Source of the DNA: Prunus persica
Taxonomy: Eukaryota > Streptophyta > Magnoliopsida > Rosales > Rosaceae
Assembly: GCF_000346465.2 (NCBI RefSeq)
Contig: NC_034010.1
Coordinates: forward strand, 27,821,382-27,885,381
Direction: 5' to 3'
Length of the DNA stretch: 64,000 nt
The position numbers were made by a program, and so were the translations under genes. Below, one piece after another: positions 24,309 to 34,190 of the stretch; positions within the stretch are counted from its first letter, which is position 1; the number at the start of each line of letters is the position of its first letter. Below the pieces are notes generated by a model, which saw only the letters and a list, made by a program, of their open reading frames with translations, made no database searches and was not told where the DNA came from.

Positions 24309-25106
24309 TCAAGTAGGAATAAGAAAATTTCCATATTGGTGATCTCCTCCTCCACATGGAAAGAGGAAACCTGCAGAAGACAACATCACCAGTCCCATGG
24401 AAACCATACCCAGCATCCACCCTGTCACCATTGCCCCGCACGTCATCCCAACCCCACTACTCCCTCTCTTCCTCTCTATTTCTTCTTCTGATATTCTATT
24501 TGATGATGATCTCTTCATCACCTCTACCACATCATCTCTCTCCTCATCTTCAGTCACCTTTTCCTTCATCTCCTCCTCACCTTCATCGTGTTCAAAAACA
24601 GAATTATTAAACACCACCATCGGCATTTCCTTGTTATTTTCTTCAACTTCAGAGCCTCCTTCTGCCGCCTCTTCGTTACGCTCCAACGGTGAGCCAATCA
24701 GGCTATCATCAGTCGATGTCTTGCAGTCGTCGTCGTCGAGGCAGGACTCGGTGCAAGAACATGTCGAACGGCCGTCATCACCATTACCATTACCATCATG
24801 ATCCACATGATCTTGATCAAGTTCCGTGGAGGTCAACGTGAAACTGTTCCAGTCATGGAAGATTTTCTCGAGTTCCCCGAGCCTCCAAGCCATGTGCTTC
24901 AAGTGGTGGGGCTTCGATGGATGGGACGCCATCTCAGCGCACAGCAGAGTCTTCACGAAGGCGAGCCTCTGCTCCATGTCATAACACTGAAGTTCGTGGC
25001 GGCATGGGGTCGTCGAAGGATCTTCTGGCGGAAGAGAGAGGACATGGTTGAGTTGGGCTTCCACTTCGTTCAGTTTCTTCTGCAAAATTAAGGATCTCTT
25101 CGGCAT
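24309..25106 (-). CDS. Plant-specific acidic protein with C-terminal membrane segment (DUF7610-like)
   Basis: Single-exon frame of 265 residues. The N-terminus MPKRSLILQKKLNEVEAQLN predicts a short coiled coil with an HVLSLPPEDP motif and is followed by RLAFVKTLLCAEMASHP and AWRLGELEKIFHDWNS. The middle is Asp/Glu/Ser-rich and low in complexity. Near the C-terminus a hydrophobic segment GAMVTGWMLGMVSMGLVMLS fits one membrane helix, followed by a Gly-rich tail. I recall a plant-only family with this N-terminal layout (DUF7610), but that assignment is tentative and no function is known to me. The start is the first Met; a TATA-like TATAAAA lies 80 bp upstream (minus strand, 25186-25192). Confidence 0.8.
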   Translation of the reverse strand: MPKRSLILQKKLNEVEAQLNHVLSLPPEDPSTTPCRHELQCYDMEQRLAFVKTLLCAEMASHPSKPHHLKHMAWRLGELEKIFHDWNSFTLTSTELDQDHVDHDGNGNGDDGRSTCSCTESCLDDDDCKTSTDDSLIGSPLERNEEAAEGGSEVEENNKEMPMVVFNNSVFEHDEGEEEMKEKVTEDEERDDVVEVMKRSSSNRISEEEIERKRGSSGVGMTCGAMVTGWMLGMVSMGLVMLSSAGFLFPCGGGDHQYGNFLIPT

Positions 25107-25185
25107 CGTTCGTGTGTCTGACTGAGTGAGAAAGATTATGGGAAGAGGGTAGCGGTTACTTTGAAGCGTTTTGATAGGCCTCTAC

Positions 25186-25192
25186 TTTTATA
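25186..25192 (-). promoter_or_regulatory. TATA box of the acidic membrane-protein gene
   Basis: TATAAAA on the minus strand, 80 bp upstream of the start codon at 25106. Confidence 0.55.
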
Positions 25193-25405
25193 TTAGTGGG
25201 AAGTGGCGGTTGATGATTGGGTAGTGGGCCTATTATTCCTATTCCCACCAAGGACACGTCGGTGTTTTTTTTCTTCTTAAAATGACAATTACACCCTTTC
25301 CTAATTTTATCAGAAAGGGCTTATGCATGAATGCTTACTTACCTGGAATTATTAGAGGATTATTACTCGATTTCGTACCCTTTCCTTTCCTCCCATGCTG
25401 CTGAT

Positions 25406-25993
25406 TAGGGGTGGGCGCGGTCCGGTTTGGTCCGGTTCTCACCTCAAACCGGAACCGAAACCGGTATTATTTAACCGGTCCGGTTCGGTCCGGTTTAGGC
25501 AAAAAAAATTTCAAAAACCGGCCGGTTCGGTTCTAACCGGTTCCGGTCCGGTTCTGACCAGTTCCGGTTTTGAACCGGATTATTAATTTATTATTTTTTA
25601 AATTTTTTTTTTAATTTTTTTTTAAATTTTTTTAATAAAAAAATTATAACAAATAACTTATTTTTTTAGCTTAAAAATGAACAAATAATCCAATTCATAC
25701 ATTTAGAAATTTTTTGAAGTTGAACTTGGAAAATTAGTGATTATAGAAGTTAAAAAATGGCATTAGATTTTAAAATTTTGTAAAAATATAAATATAAAAT
25801 ATATGACCGGTCCGGTTCGGTCTGGTCCGGTTCGGTCTGGTCCGGTGCGGAGAGATGTAAAACCAGAACCGAAACCGGTTGGAACCGGTTCGGTCCGGTT
25901 TGTTGACTTTTTTGGTCAACCGGTTTTTTTTCCGGTTTTTTTTTACCGGTTCGGTTCTGTGTTCCGATTTTCCGGTCCCGATGCCCACCCCTA
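25406..25993. mobile_element. Non-autonomous hAT-like element with TAGGGGTGGGC ends, 588 bp
   Basis: Perfect 11-bp terminal inverted repeats TAGGGGTGGGC / GCCCACCCCTA. The flanks CTGCTGAT (25398-25405) and CTGCTGAC (25994-26001) match at 7 of 8 positions, consistent with an 8-bp hAT target duplication. Subterminal zones at both ends are packed with GGTCCGGTTCGGT-type motifs in opposing orientations, likely transposase-binding repeats, around an A/T-rich core. No transposase frame. Confidence 0.85.
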
Positions 25994-26159
25994 CTGCTGA
26001 CTTACTCGATTAGTCAATTCTTCGATTCGTTGCTTCTCCCGTTCCAAGTAAATAAACATGTCATTAATATGACCTCTAATACTTTCCAATTTCTTTGAAA
26101 TTGTTGTGCCTATTCAAACACGAGGTAGCACACTATTACTAGGTAAATTTCAATAAAGA

Positions 26160-26260
26160 CAAATTGTACAACTAAATGAAATTGCACAATTGTTGGGTAA
26201 CTCGAACACAGACCACTCAAATGTAACTCTTAACCACTTAAGCTACACTCTTCCCCGCAT
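26160..26260 (-). mobile_element. tRNA-derived SINE-like fragment
   Basis: On the minus strand an A-box-like TAGCTTAAGTGG (26234-26245) is followed by a B-box-like GTGTTCGAGTTAC (26197-26209), the internal promoter layout of tRNA genes and SINEs. The cloverleaf does not look intact. Ends not defined. Confidence 0.4.
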
Positions 26261-26929
26261 CATCATCGGGTGTCGTTTAAATTGTTGAAACAAAGGTAAG
26301 TTTCGGCCTACTTCTAATTTAATTTGTGCTGGATGTCTAAAGAACTTTAAATTTAAAATGAGAGCCCAAGGAAATCGGGTTTCCATAGTACAAGTAGATA
26401 AGGCCCAGCGAGCCCAGAGTTAGACCGAGTCCAGTGGACTAGGACTAACATAACATAACATGTTCGGCGCCGAAAGCCTCACGTGGGGTCAGAAAAATCA
26501 CAGACTCCACATGCCCACCACCATTATTCGATTTCGCACACTATTGCGATTGTCCAGTCAGAGATTCTCATGTCGCTGTAAATTCGACATCCCCTTGGGG
26601 CCATTTCCGTCCATGCACCCACCTTAATTACGCGGCGAATCTCATCTTCGACGCCGATCCGAGTCATCAACCTACTACACCAGCTCCTTTCACAGGTCGA
26701 ATTTCCAATTCTACCCTTGACATTATCCTCGTCCTTTTTGACGCTCCTCGTACCTTTCACAAATTTGTCGCCTTTTTCTTTCGTAACTCGTTTTAACCTC
26801 AGCTTTCGACATCTTCAGTAATCCCATCGATATCACATCACAGAGAAGAAGGCCTTACCCGCGTAACCAATCATTTTAACTCGTTCAGTTTGACTCACAG
26901 AGTTATCACCGTGTTCGCTCAGCTGCGCC
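26261..26929. other. BAG7 upstream region
   Basis: Includes a G-box-like CACGTGG at 26480-26486. The GC content rises towards the gene. No separate gene supported. Confidence 0.4.
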
Positions 26930-29031
26930 ATGAGCTGGCTCAGGAGGATCGAGCTCGTCGAGCCCTACTACAGCCCTCCCCTTCTTCTCCGAGAAACAAC
27001 CTCCATTTTCGCTCCCAAAGCTCTACCTTTCCCTTCATTTTTCGAAGATGTTGAGGAGGATTACGAGCTCGGCTACGCTCTGGACTTCTTCAGTCCTCCC
27101 AGCCCCATCAAAACGCCGTCGCTTCTGTCGTACAAGCTGATTCAGCGAGTTGAGAGGCTCGGAAGTGAGATCTTGTTGCAGAGCCTGAGCGACCGAGTCA
27201 GTGAGCTGGAGTCGCGGTTTGATCGGCTGGCCAAGGTCAAATCGGGTGGGGATCGGAAATACACGTGGACGGCGGAGATCAAGGGCCCCGAGAAGCACGG
27301 CCTTGAACGGAAATACAAATGGACGACGGAGATCAAAGAGGGAAAGCATAAGAAAAAGGCGGAGAAGGAAGAGGCGACTGACAAGAAGTACAGATGGACG
27401 GCTGAGATTGAAGGGAAGGGAGAGATCTCGCGCAAGTACACGTTCACAGCATCGAATGGTGATGATGCAAGTAACAGCAGCGAAACGAAGGAGAAGGAGG
27501 AGAAGAAAAAGAAGAAGGATAAGAAGGAAAAGAAGGAAGGGAGGGACACGCGTTTGGTGGAGATTGAAGAGCTTGTTGATCATGGGGCTGTCGTTCTAAG
27601 ACAGGTAATGTGAGGTTACATTTTAAGCCCTGCATTAGTTATTGAGCTGAATCTCATATGACTTACAATTGTTAGACGGTAGTGAGTTTAGCCAAAAATG
27701 AATGTTGGTTTCATAGGATTTGATTCTTTCTTACTTACGTTAAAAAAAAAAAAAAACAAAATGTAGTTATAAATCTGATTAGTTTATGTTGGGTTAGTGT
27801 GAACATTTCACTTTAGTAATATAGATTTTTTATGATGGAGGTAGGCTTTTGCAAAGAGAGCTGGAGCTACTGGAAAGGCTAAGGGAAAGAGGAAGGAGCT
27901 GTCTCCTCAAGATGCAGCAATGATGATACAGATGACTTTCAGAGCTTATCTGATCCGCAGATCGCAGGCTCTCCGGGCCCTTAGAGATCTGGCAGTTGCC
28001 AAGTCCAAGTTGAAGGAGATCAGAGCATTGTTCAATAACTTCTCCTACCGCCGTCGTGTAGCTCATGACGCAGCAGAGCGTCAGAGGTTCACCGAAAGAA
28101 TCATTGTTCTGCTCCTCACTGTTGATGCCATTGAGGTAACTTGAGTGATATCTGTCATTGGCATTTATAAAAATGTGAATCTCAAACTCATGGTTTTCAC
28201 TAAATCCTAAAAACTTTAATTGGAGAGGACAATGTTGCTGTTTTAAACAATATATGTTGTTGTAGGATTCTCATAACTTGAATGTGCAATTGCTAGGCAA
28301 TGTGGATGTGTGTTCTGTTCAGACAAAATTCTCATAATTTTACATAATAAGATTAATCTAATTCCTTACTGAAATTAATGAACACGACATCATCTCTGGT
28401 TACGATACTTGTTTGATGATTATTAGTACCACTTCTGTTAGAACCTTGTTGAATAATTGACGTCGTCTTTTTATGATTTTTTGTTTCTTCGGCATGTATT
28501 GAACTTTTATTTGGTCAAAAGATGCGTGAGAATCAAGGAAGACATTACCTAACATAAAACTGATTTTGCAATATGTTCTTGACAAAATGTCAATTTTTTA
28601 CTCCAATATTAGATGATCGAAGTGTTATCAACCAACCCTTGATCTTTCTCATACAAATATGCACACTTGCGCACAATTTGGTATTTCTAATCATGCACAC
28701 TTTTTTGGTTCCTTGTTTCACTTTGTTTTACCCCATGTAAAAGCAATGATTAAGTTACTGAATGTAATGGGGTTTTGCCAATTTGCGTTGGATATATTAG
28801 GGCGCTGATGTAATGGTGCGAACTGCAAAGAGGTCGATGGTGGATGAGCTGGAAGCAATGCTCGACGTGGTTGACCCCCAGCCTGCTGGAAAATCACTCT
28901 CCATGAGGAGGAGGACCTTTGATATGCCAGATGGGGTCATTCAGAGGGAAATTGCTGAAGGTGTGGCGCAGGTTGTCCAAATGCTGGAGCGTGAAGAGAA
29001 CAGTTCTAATACCTTCGAGGCATGCTTGTAA
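26930..29031 (+). CDS. BAG7: BAG family chaperone regulator 7
   Basis: Exons 26930-27604, 27845-28135 and 28801-29031, all phase 0, give 398 residues. The N-terminus MSWLRRIELVEPYYSPP is followed by four short repeats: KYTWTAEI (110-117), KYKWTTEI (128-135), KYRWTAEI (153-160) and KYTFTA (169-174). A Lys-rich tract at about 187-203 could be a nuclear signal. An IQ motif (AAMMIQMTFRAYLIRR, about 249-264) leads into the BAG helices (to about 350), which bind Hsp70-type chaperones. The final exon is conserved in style (MVDELEAMLDVVDPQP). Arabidopsis BAG7 is an ER protein working with BiP in heat and unfolded-protein responses and is cleaved and moved to the nucleus; those roles are transferred by homology. 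No clear N-terminal signal peptide is visible. In Arabidopsis BAG7 (At5g62390) neighbours VND6, and a VND gene lies at 55 kb here. Confidence 0.93.
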
Positions 29032-31848
29032 GTGCACGGGAATGTGACCGATGACCTCCATTCGGAGGTGTCTCTTGTTGTAGCTGTTACTAGAGAGATG
29101 TAGCCTAGCTGAGGAATTTAAAACTAGATGTTGTTCTCCTACTAGCAAGATGTACCCTTGGTTTCCCTCGTTGTGCTTAAGACTTGTATGATCTTTGAAG
29201 TGCTGCGTTTATATATTTGGTTTTCTAAATCTAGCAAATCCTTTGTTGTGAACTACCTTGAATAACATGCGTGGCAGAGCCTTAGCATCCATGTCTCAAG
29301 TGGTTCATTTGCTCCACTTGTATTTGAGCAGATGCAAGAAAGTTAGGTAATGTGTAAATCTGTGTTGGGCTTCTCTTAGAAGGAGGCCCATCCAAATCAT
29401 TGCATTTTTTGCTTAATTTACTTGTCCCCTTAAGGGATGATCATAATAGCTGTTCAAGCCCAATAACATTTAAATTTGGGTCATGGTTGAACCCAAATAC
29501 TTTAAATTTGGACCCTCTCCTCTGTGGTCAACTAGTAAGCCAGGCTCTTAGTCTTAGCTGGGTGGGGGACCTCTGGCCCCGACCTGATTTTATTTGTCCT
29601 GTGTATTTATTATTTTCGGTATGGAATTAAATTTGGGTTTGAATTCTGTAGTGAGAAAAACGCGCAATCCACTGTTCTTGGTCCCGGTGCCTCTAGCTTT
29701 GACCCAACACAGAAACTTTCAAATAATAATAAAACCTTGGAATTAATACTGGAGCCCATCTTGGCATTTTGACCCAAAAATCAATTTTATAGTGCCAAAA
29801 TATGCAACCAAAATAAATTACTTGCAAGTCAGTCAAAAAGCCCATACTTGGATATTGTTTTCGAGTCAATTTTACACGCGCCCGCGCACACATCACCACG
29901 AAATGGAATATACTTCAAAATTATGCATTCAGCCAATCAGGGGAAATGAATGTCGACAGATTATTTTTCTAAATAAATCTGTATTTTTGTGCAGTAAAAA
30001 TAAAGTAGTAGTAGGTCACAAGTGGTGTCATTGACTCATTGCCCAACGGAAGTGATCATCTTTTAATATTCATGCACGTAGAACACATAAACAACTAGGC
30101 TTAGTCAACACAAAACGCTATTACTTGGGAATTAAGAAAACTTTGTGCCTTATAATTAATTATATTAAGTTAACCAATAAAAAACTATAAACACATACAG
30201 TTAAGATGGTAGTTGAGGTTGAGGAGGCTGCAACTTTTTCTACAAACGGAACTTTTCATCGACCTTTCGTGTTATGCAATGCGCAATCGCACCGAACACT
30301 CTTCAGTCATTTGACCACACAGCACCAGAGAAAAAGCCTGGAAGATTCTATAATTCAATTAGGTCACGCCATTTTGTTATATATTTAATGTGACTTTTAT
30401 TGGACTTTATGGCTTTTTATTATTACTTACTATTAGGGTTTCCATTTTGTCAAAAGCCCATGAGCACACGTTTTCATTGTTTCAACCAATTTCCAGGAAA
30501 ACTCACAATCTTTTAATCTATATTATTACTATATTATTAAGACCATATGTATCTTCAAGCACGAAATAACAATTCATGGGCATTAAAAACAAGATCCAAT
30601 AAAAATTACATTGAATTTTTCTACTTATCATCATATTTCCAAGTTCTGAATCAAATTGGTAAAATAACGAAATTTTCTATCACAAACACACAAAAATTAA
30701 ATTAAATTAAATTCACTAAATTTAACAATGTCTTTTGTTTCTAGCTGCGGCTAGCAGACGTGCAAGCTTCATTGTAATAGTTTTAAAATAGCAAATTAAA
30801 GGGGGAAAAAGGGCTAAAAATAGTAACATCTAGAAAATCCCGAGCCTAACTATTTAAAACGCATCTCACGGCGTTGAAAATGAGATTCCGTCGTCGCTTG
30901 TACGAGACCACCAAGTACTAACTGCCACTTGGCCCCACCCTGCCCTTTTAATAAAATCAGTCATAAATTACCTACAGAGAAAATACTTAGTCAAACCTCT
31001 GGAAGAGGCAACTTTAACTTATTTTTTTATATGATTATTTAATAAATTAAATTAAATTTCTAACAATCTTCCTCGTAGTTTCCATTTCCTGTTTTGGTTC
31101 TCTGCTGTCACTGTCTTTGACTAGTAAAACAAAGATGTGTCGCCAGCTCGGACGGGCCCCGCCCGATCCCACACGTGTGCCCAACCAAGTCATTCGTAGT
31201 ACAACATGTTGCTTCCATTCCGAGTGGACATTAGAAATGAGACTGGACGAGTGTGGTCTTGTATCTTGTGTTGTAAAACTATGAACTTAATGCTATTCTA
31301 TTCGATAACTCAATTGATAAAATTTTTTTCCAACATGTATTAATCATAGTATTAATAAAATGTTGGTTTACTATTGGTGTCGTCGTTATCATGGCAATAC
31401 AATACATTGATTGTATATGACGTATAATTCAATATTATCAATTAAGATTGATGTGATACATATAATGCAAGTGTTAGAGCCTATAATAAGGTTTTTTTTA
31501 ATAAAAAAAATACGACTAGTATTTAAGTTAATTTATAAGTTCATATTAATTCATTGGAATAATATGAAAAATAAAAAGCAACCATAACAAAACGTAACAA
31601 ATGAAAAATCATGAAGACTATACATCTTATTTGACTAGATTCATAGACGAGGTTTCGAAAATTTCTTTATAGTTAATTAGATATTATGATAAGTAAATTG
31701 CAATGTTCATCAATTTGCTAATTGTGCTTTGAATATGAGCTTTCGATCAATCAAGTCTATTGAGGTGGATGAGAAGAGGTAAAACAACTGCCCAAATCTT
31801 TGTTTGAAGCCAAAAAAAAAAAGAAAAAGGCAAGAGTTTCTCTCTCAA
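29032..31848. other. Intergenic, AT-rich
   Basis: Starts with the BAG7 3' UTR. Multiple short frames without protein features; no RNA gene or clear transposon ends seen. Confidence 0.4.
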
Positions 31849-32216
31849 GCACGTGCAGATACGCATCAAGCAATGTCGTTTTGCTATACATATCATCCAC
31901 GTCTTTCTCGCTCATTGGGTCCACAGATGCCACGCAATTCAATCGTGTGGCCAATGAAAGACGTGTAGGCCCGCCATCTCCCTCTCAGCGCCACGTGGGA
32001 CCAACCTCTTTTGGGTATTATTATTATTGTTCAACAAGACAGACAGACAGACCCACCGCCACCGACGACCACCAACTTGCCCCCTGAAAGCGACGACACG
32101 TTTCATACACCTCCAGCACTTACGTGGCGGGCCCCGCTCTACAACGTGGCCACGTCAGCTCCGACTCGATCACAAGTGTCCTCACACGCTTTGCCACGAA
32201 ACTCCCGCCGTACGTG
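31849..32216. promoter_or_regulatory. ACGT-core (ABRE/G-box) cluster upstream of TPPA
   Basis: Within 370 bp there are palindromic GCACGTGC (31849-31856) and CCACGTGG (31991-31998), plus ACGTG or CACGT cores near 31898, 31961, 32122, 32144, 32151 and 32212. bZIP and bHLH factors, including ABA-responsive ABFs, bind such cores. The density is far above chance for this composition. The cluster ends about 265 bp before the TATA box, so control of the TPPA gene by ABA or stress factors is a reasonable inference. Confidence 0.6.
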
Positions 32217-32480
32217 TCCCCCTTGGATCCTCTGGCCCCCACTAACTCCCTCTTCTTTTTCAAGTATTTTATTTTTCCTTTTTCAGTTACAAACCGAAGC
32301 TATTATTTTATTAAACCCCGCCACCAAAATCCACTCTCTGCACCCCTCAAGCCAAATTCCACGCGCGCCCTCCATAACCTCGTCTGCTACACGAGCGGAG
32401 CTGCGACGGCGTCTCGGATCTTTTTGGGGTTTTGCCGGGTTGGATTGTGGAGCACGTTTCTCGTGGGTGACCCGAAACGC

Positions 32481-32488
32481 TATAAATA
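32481..32488 (+). promoter_or_regulatory. TATA box of the TPPA gene
   Basis: TATAAATA preceded by GC-rich sequence and followed by a pyrimidine-rich TTTCTTTTCTCTCTCTTTC leader-like stretch. The start codon is 1.7 kb downstream because of a leader intron. Confidence 0.6.
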
Positions 32489-33046
32489 CAAGACTCTAAA
32501 TTTGAGGGCTTTCTTTCTTTTCTCTCTCTTTCTTGGCTCGCTCGTTGCCTTTCTATTGATTTCTGGTTCTATACGTTTTTGCCCTTTTTATTAGTTTCTT
32601 GTCTAATTGGGCGCTTGATTCCCGATTCTCCACCAAATTTTTTTCCTATTATTTTCGATTTTCTGCGCAGCTCGTTGCTTGCGGATTAAGGTGAATGTTT
32701 ACAATCGTTGTTGTTATTGTCATTTTCTTTTAAAGCGCCTACCTTTCTAAGTCATCTGTTTGGCCGCCGAGAAAATAATACCTTTTCTTATTTTTTTCAA
32801 AGCTGAGGCTGTGTCATTTGTTTTAAGGGGCTGCTGGTGAAGAATGCTTCTTTCTTTCTTGCTTTACCCTTTCGTTTTCCTCTGTTTTCTTGGCTGCCAA
32901 ACAGAGCATTTTGGATTTTTCCATCAGCCTCACCAGTTGTTATTATTGGCTCCTGCTTAATTTGATAATTTGGTTTTGAAGGTTTCTGCATCCGCCCCGG
33001 CATTTCGAAGACTGCCTAGCATTTCGGATAGAAATTCCTCAAATTG

Positions 33047-34159
33047 GGTACGTCGTCGTTTCCTCATCTTATTCTTCTCTTCTTTATCTTGAGCTTTCTC
33101 ACATAATGTTATTTGAAAATGAATTCAAAACTTTCAGCTCTTAAGAGCTTATTAGAAAGGAGGAACCTTTCAGCTCTTAAGAGCTTATTAGTTAATAAAG
33201 TTTTTATTTTTATCACTCATGAGAATTGGGTTCTCTTAATAATTCAGATTTACGAATATGAAACTAATATCCCAGTTCCCTGTGTTAGTTAATTAAGATT
33301 TTATTTCCTAGTTAAGTTTTTCTAACCGCCAAAACGGATTATGTCAACATTGTCTCCCATTGAGTTGTTTTCTGTTGAGCTGATGTGATATCGTTCTTTG
33401 TTTTCGTCTTTGATTTTTTTACTCCAATTCCATTTTATTTTCTATTTTCTTTGCTTCTATGCAAATGATTGGTCAAATGTCGATCCATGTCGTAATCGCG
33501 TAAACTATTCTAAAGCGAGGGAAATTAAAAAAGAAAAGTCATAATCGTTGAAGTCATAATGTTTTCTTGGGCAATCTCTAGCCTTGGGTTTGGTCTTGGT
33601 GGCATTTTCAAGAATGCCCAGAAACAGAAAGTAACCATACAACCTCTACCCTTGTATGCTTGAAAAGTATATAATCTTTTCCTATGGGTGGTCCATTTTT
33701 CTGTCTATTTCAAAGCTTAAAGATTCCATGTTTCATGTAGGCCCTTTTTTTCTGTGGTTGTACATGATATGTTTCCTCCCCAACTATGTGGGACATGGGA
33801 GCTTCTTATAATATGCAGCTACCGATCACATATTTTTCTCTAACCAAGTATCAGCTGTACCAAACACTTCTAAATATTCTGTGTCATATCCATTGCTGAA
33901 GAATCTGCAATATTTTTTTGTGTTCCTCTGTGTCTGCGTATAATAATGTAGGTGATTTATGCATTAACACAGTTGGTTCGTTCTACAATTTGATCAAGTT
34001 CAATCATACACGGATTGAAACCTCTGATCCATGTCATGCTGGACGTTTCTATGCTTTTTAATACAATAGCACTAGTACAAGTAGTTTGGAAAGCCTTCAA
34101 GTTCTAGTTTTTCCCCTTGAGCTAATTGCTGAGTTCCCTATTTGTCTGGTTCGATATAG
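33047..34159 (+). other. Probable leader intron of the TPPA gene
   Basis: A donor TTGG|GTACGTC at about 33047 and an acceptor TCGATATAG ending at 34159 bracket a T-rich 1.1-kb stretch just before the start codon at 34191. Contains two copies of a 14-bp perfect palindrome (see findings). Confidence 0.55.
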
Positions 34160-34190
34160 GAAACTGAGAAGAGAACTGAATCTGGATCCG

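Noticed and set aside
24397..24801. Plus-strand frame rich in Ser/Pro
   Set aside because: Exact antisense of the acidic Asp/Glu/Ser region of the minus-strand membrane-protein gene; a codon shadow.
27035..27583. Minus-strand frames of 182 and 135 residues
   Set aside because: Antisense of BAG7 exon 1; Leu/Phe/Ser-rich composition reflects the opposite strand of Lys/Glu codons.
32011..32594. Plus-strand frames of 156-162 residues upstream of TPPA
   Set aside because: They overlap the ACGT cluster, TATA box and pyrimidine-rich leader, and the translations show no domain.
34086..34190. In-frame upstream extension of the TPPA start
   Set aside because: It crosses the leader-intron acceptor at 34159 and does not resemble TPP N-termini; [10 protein letters not shown] at 34191 does.
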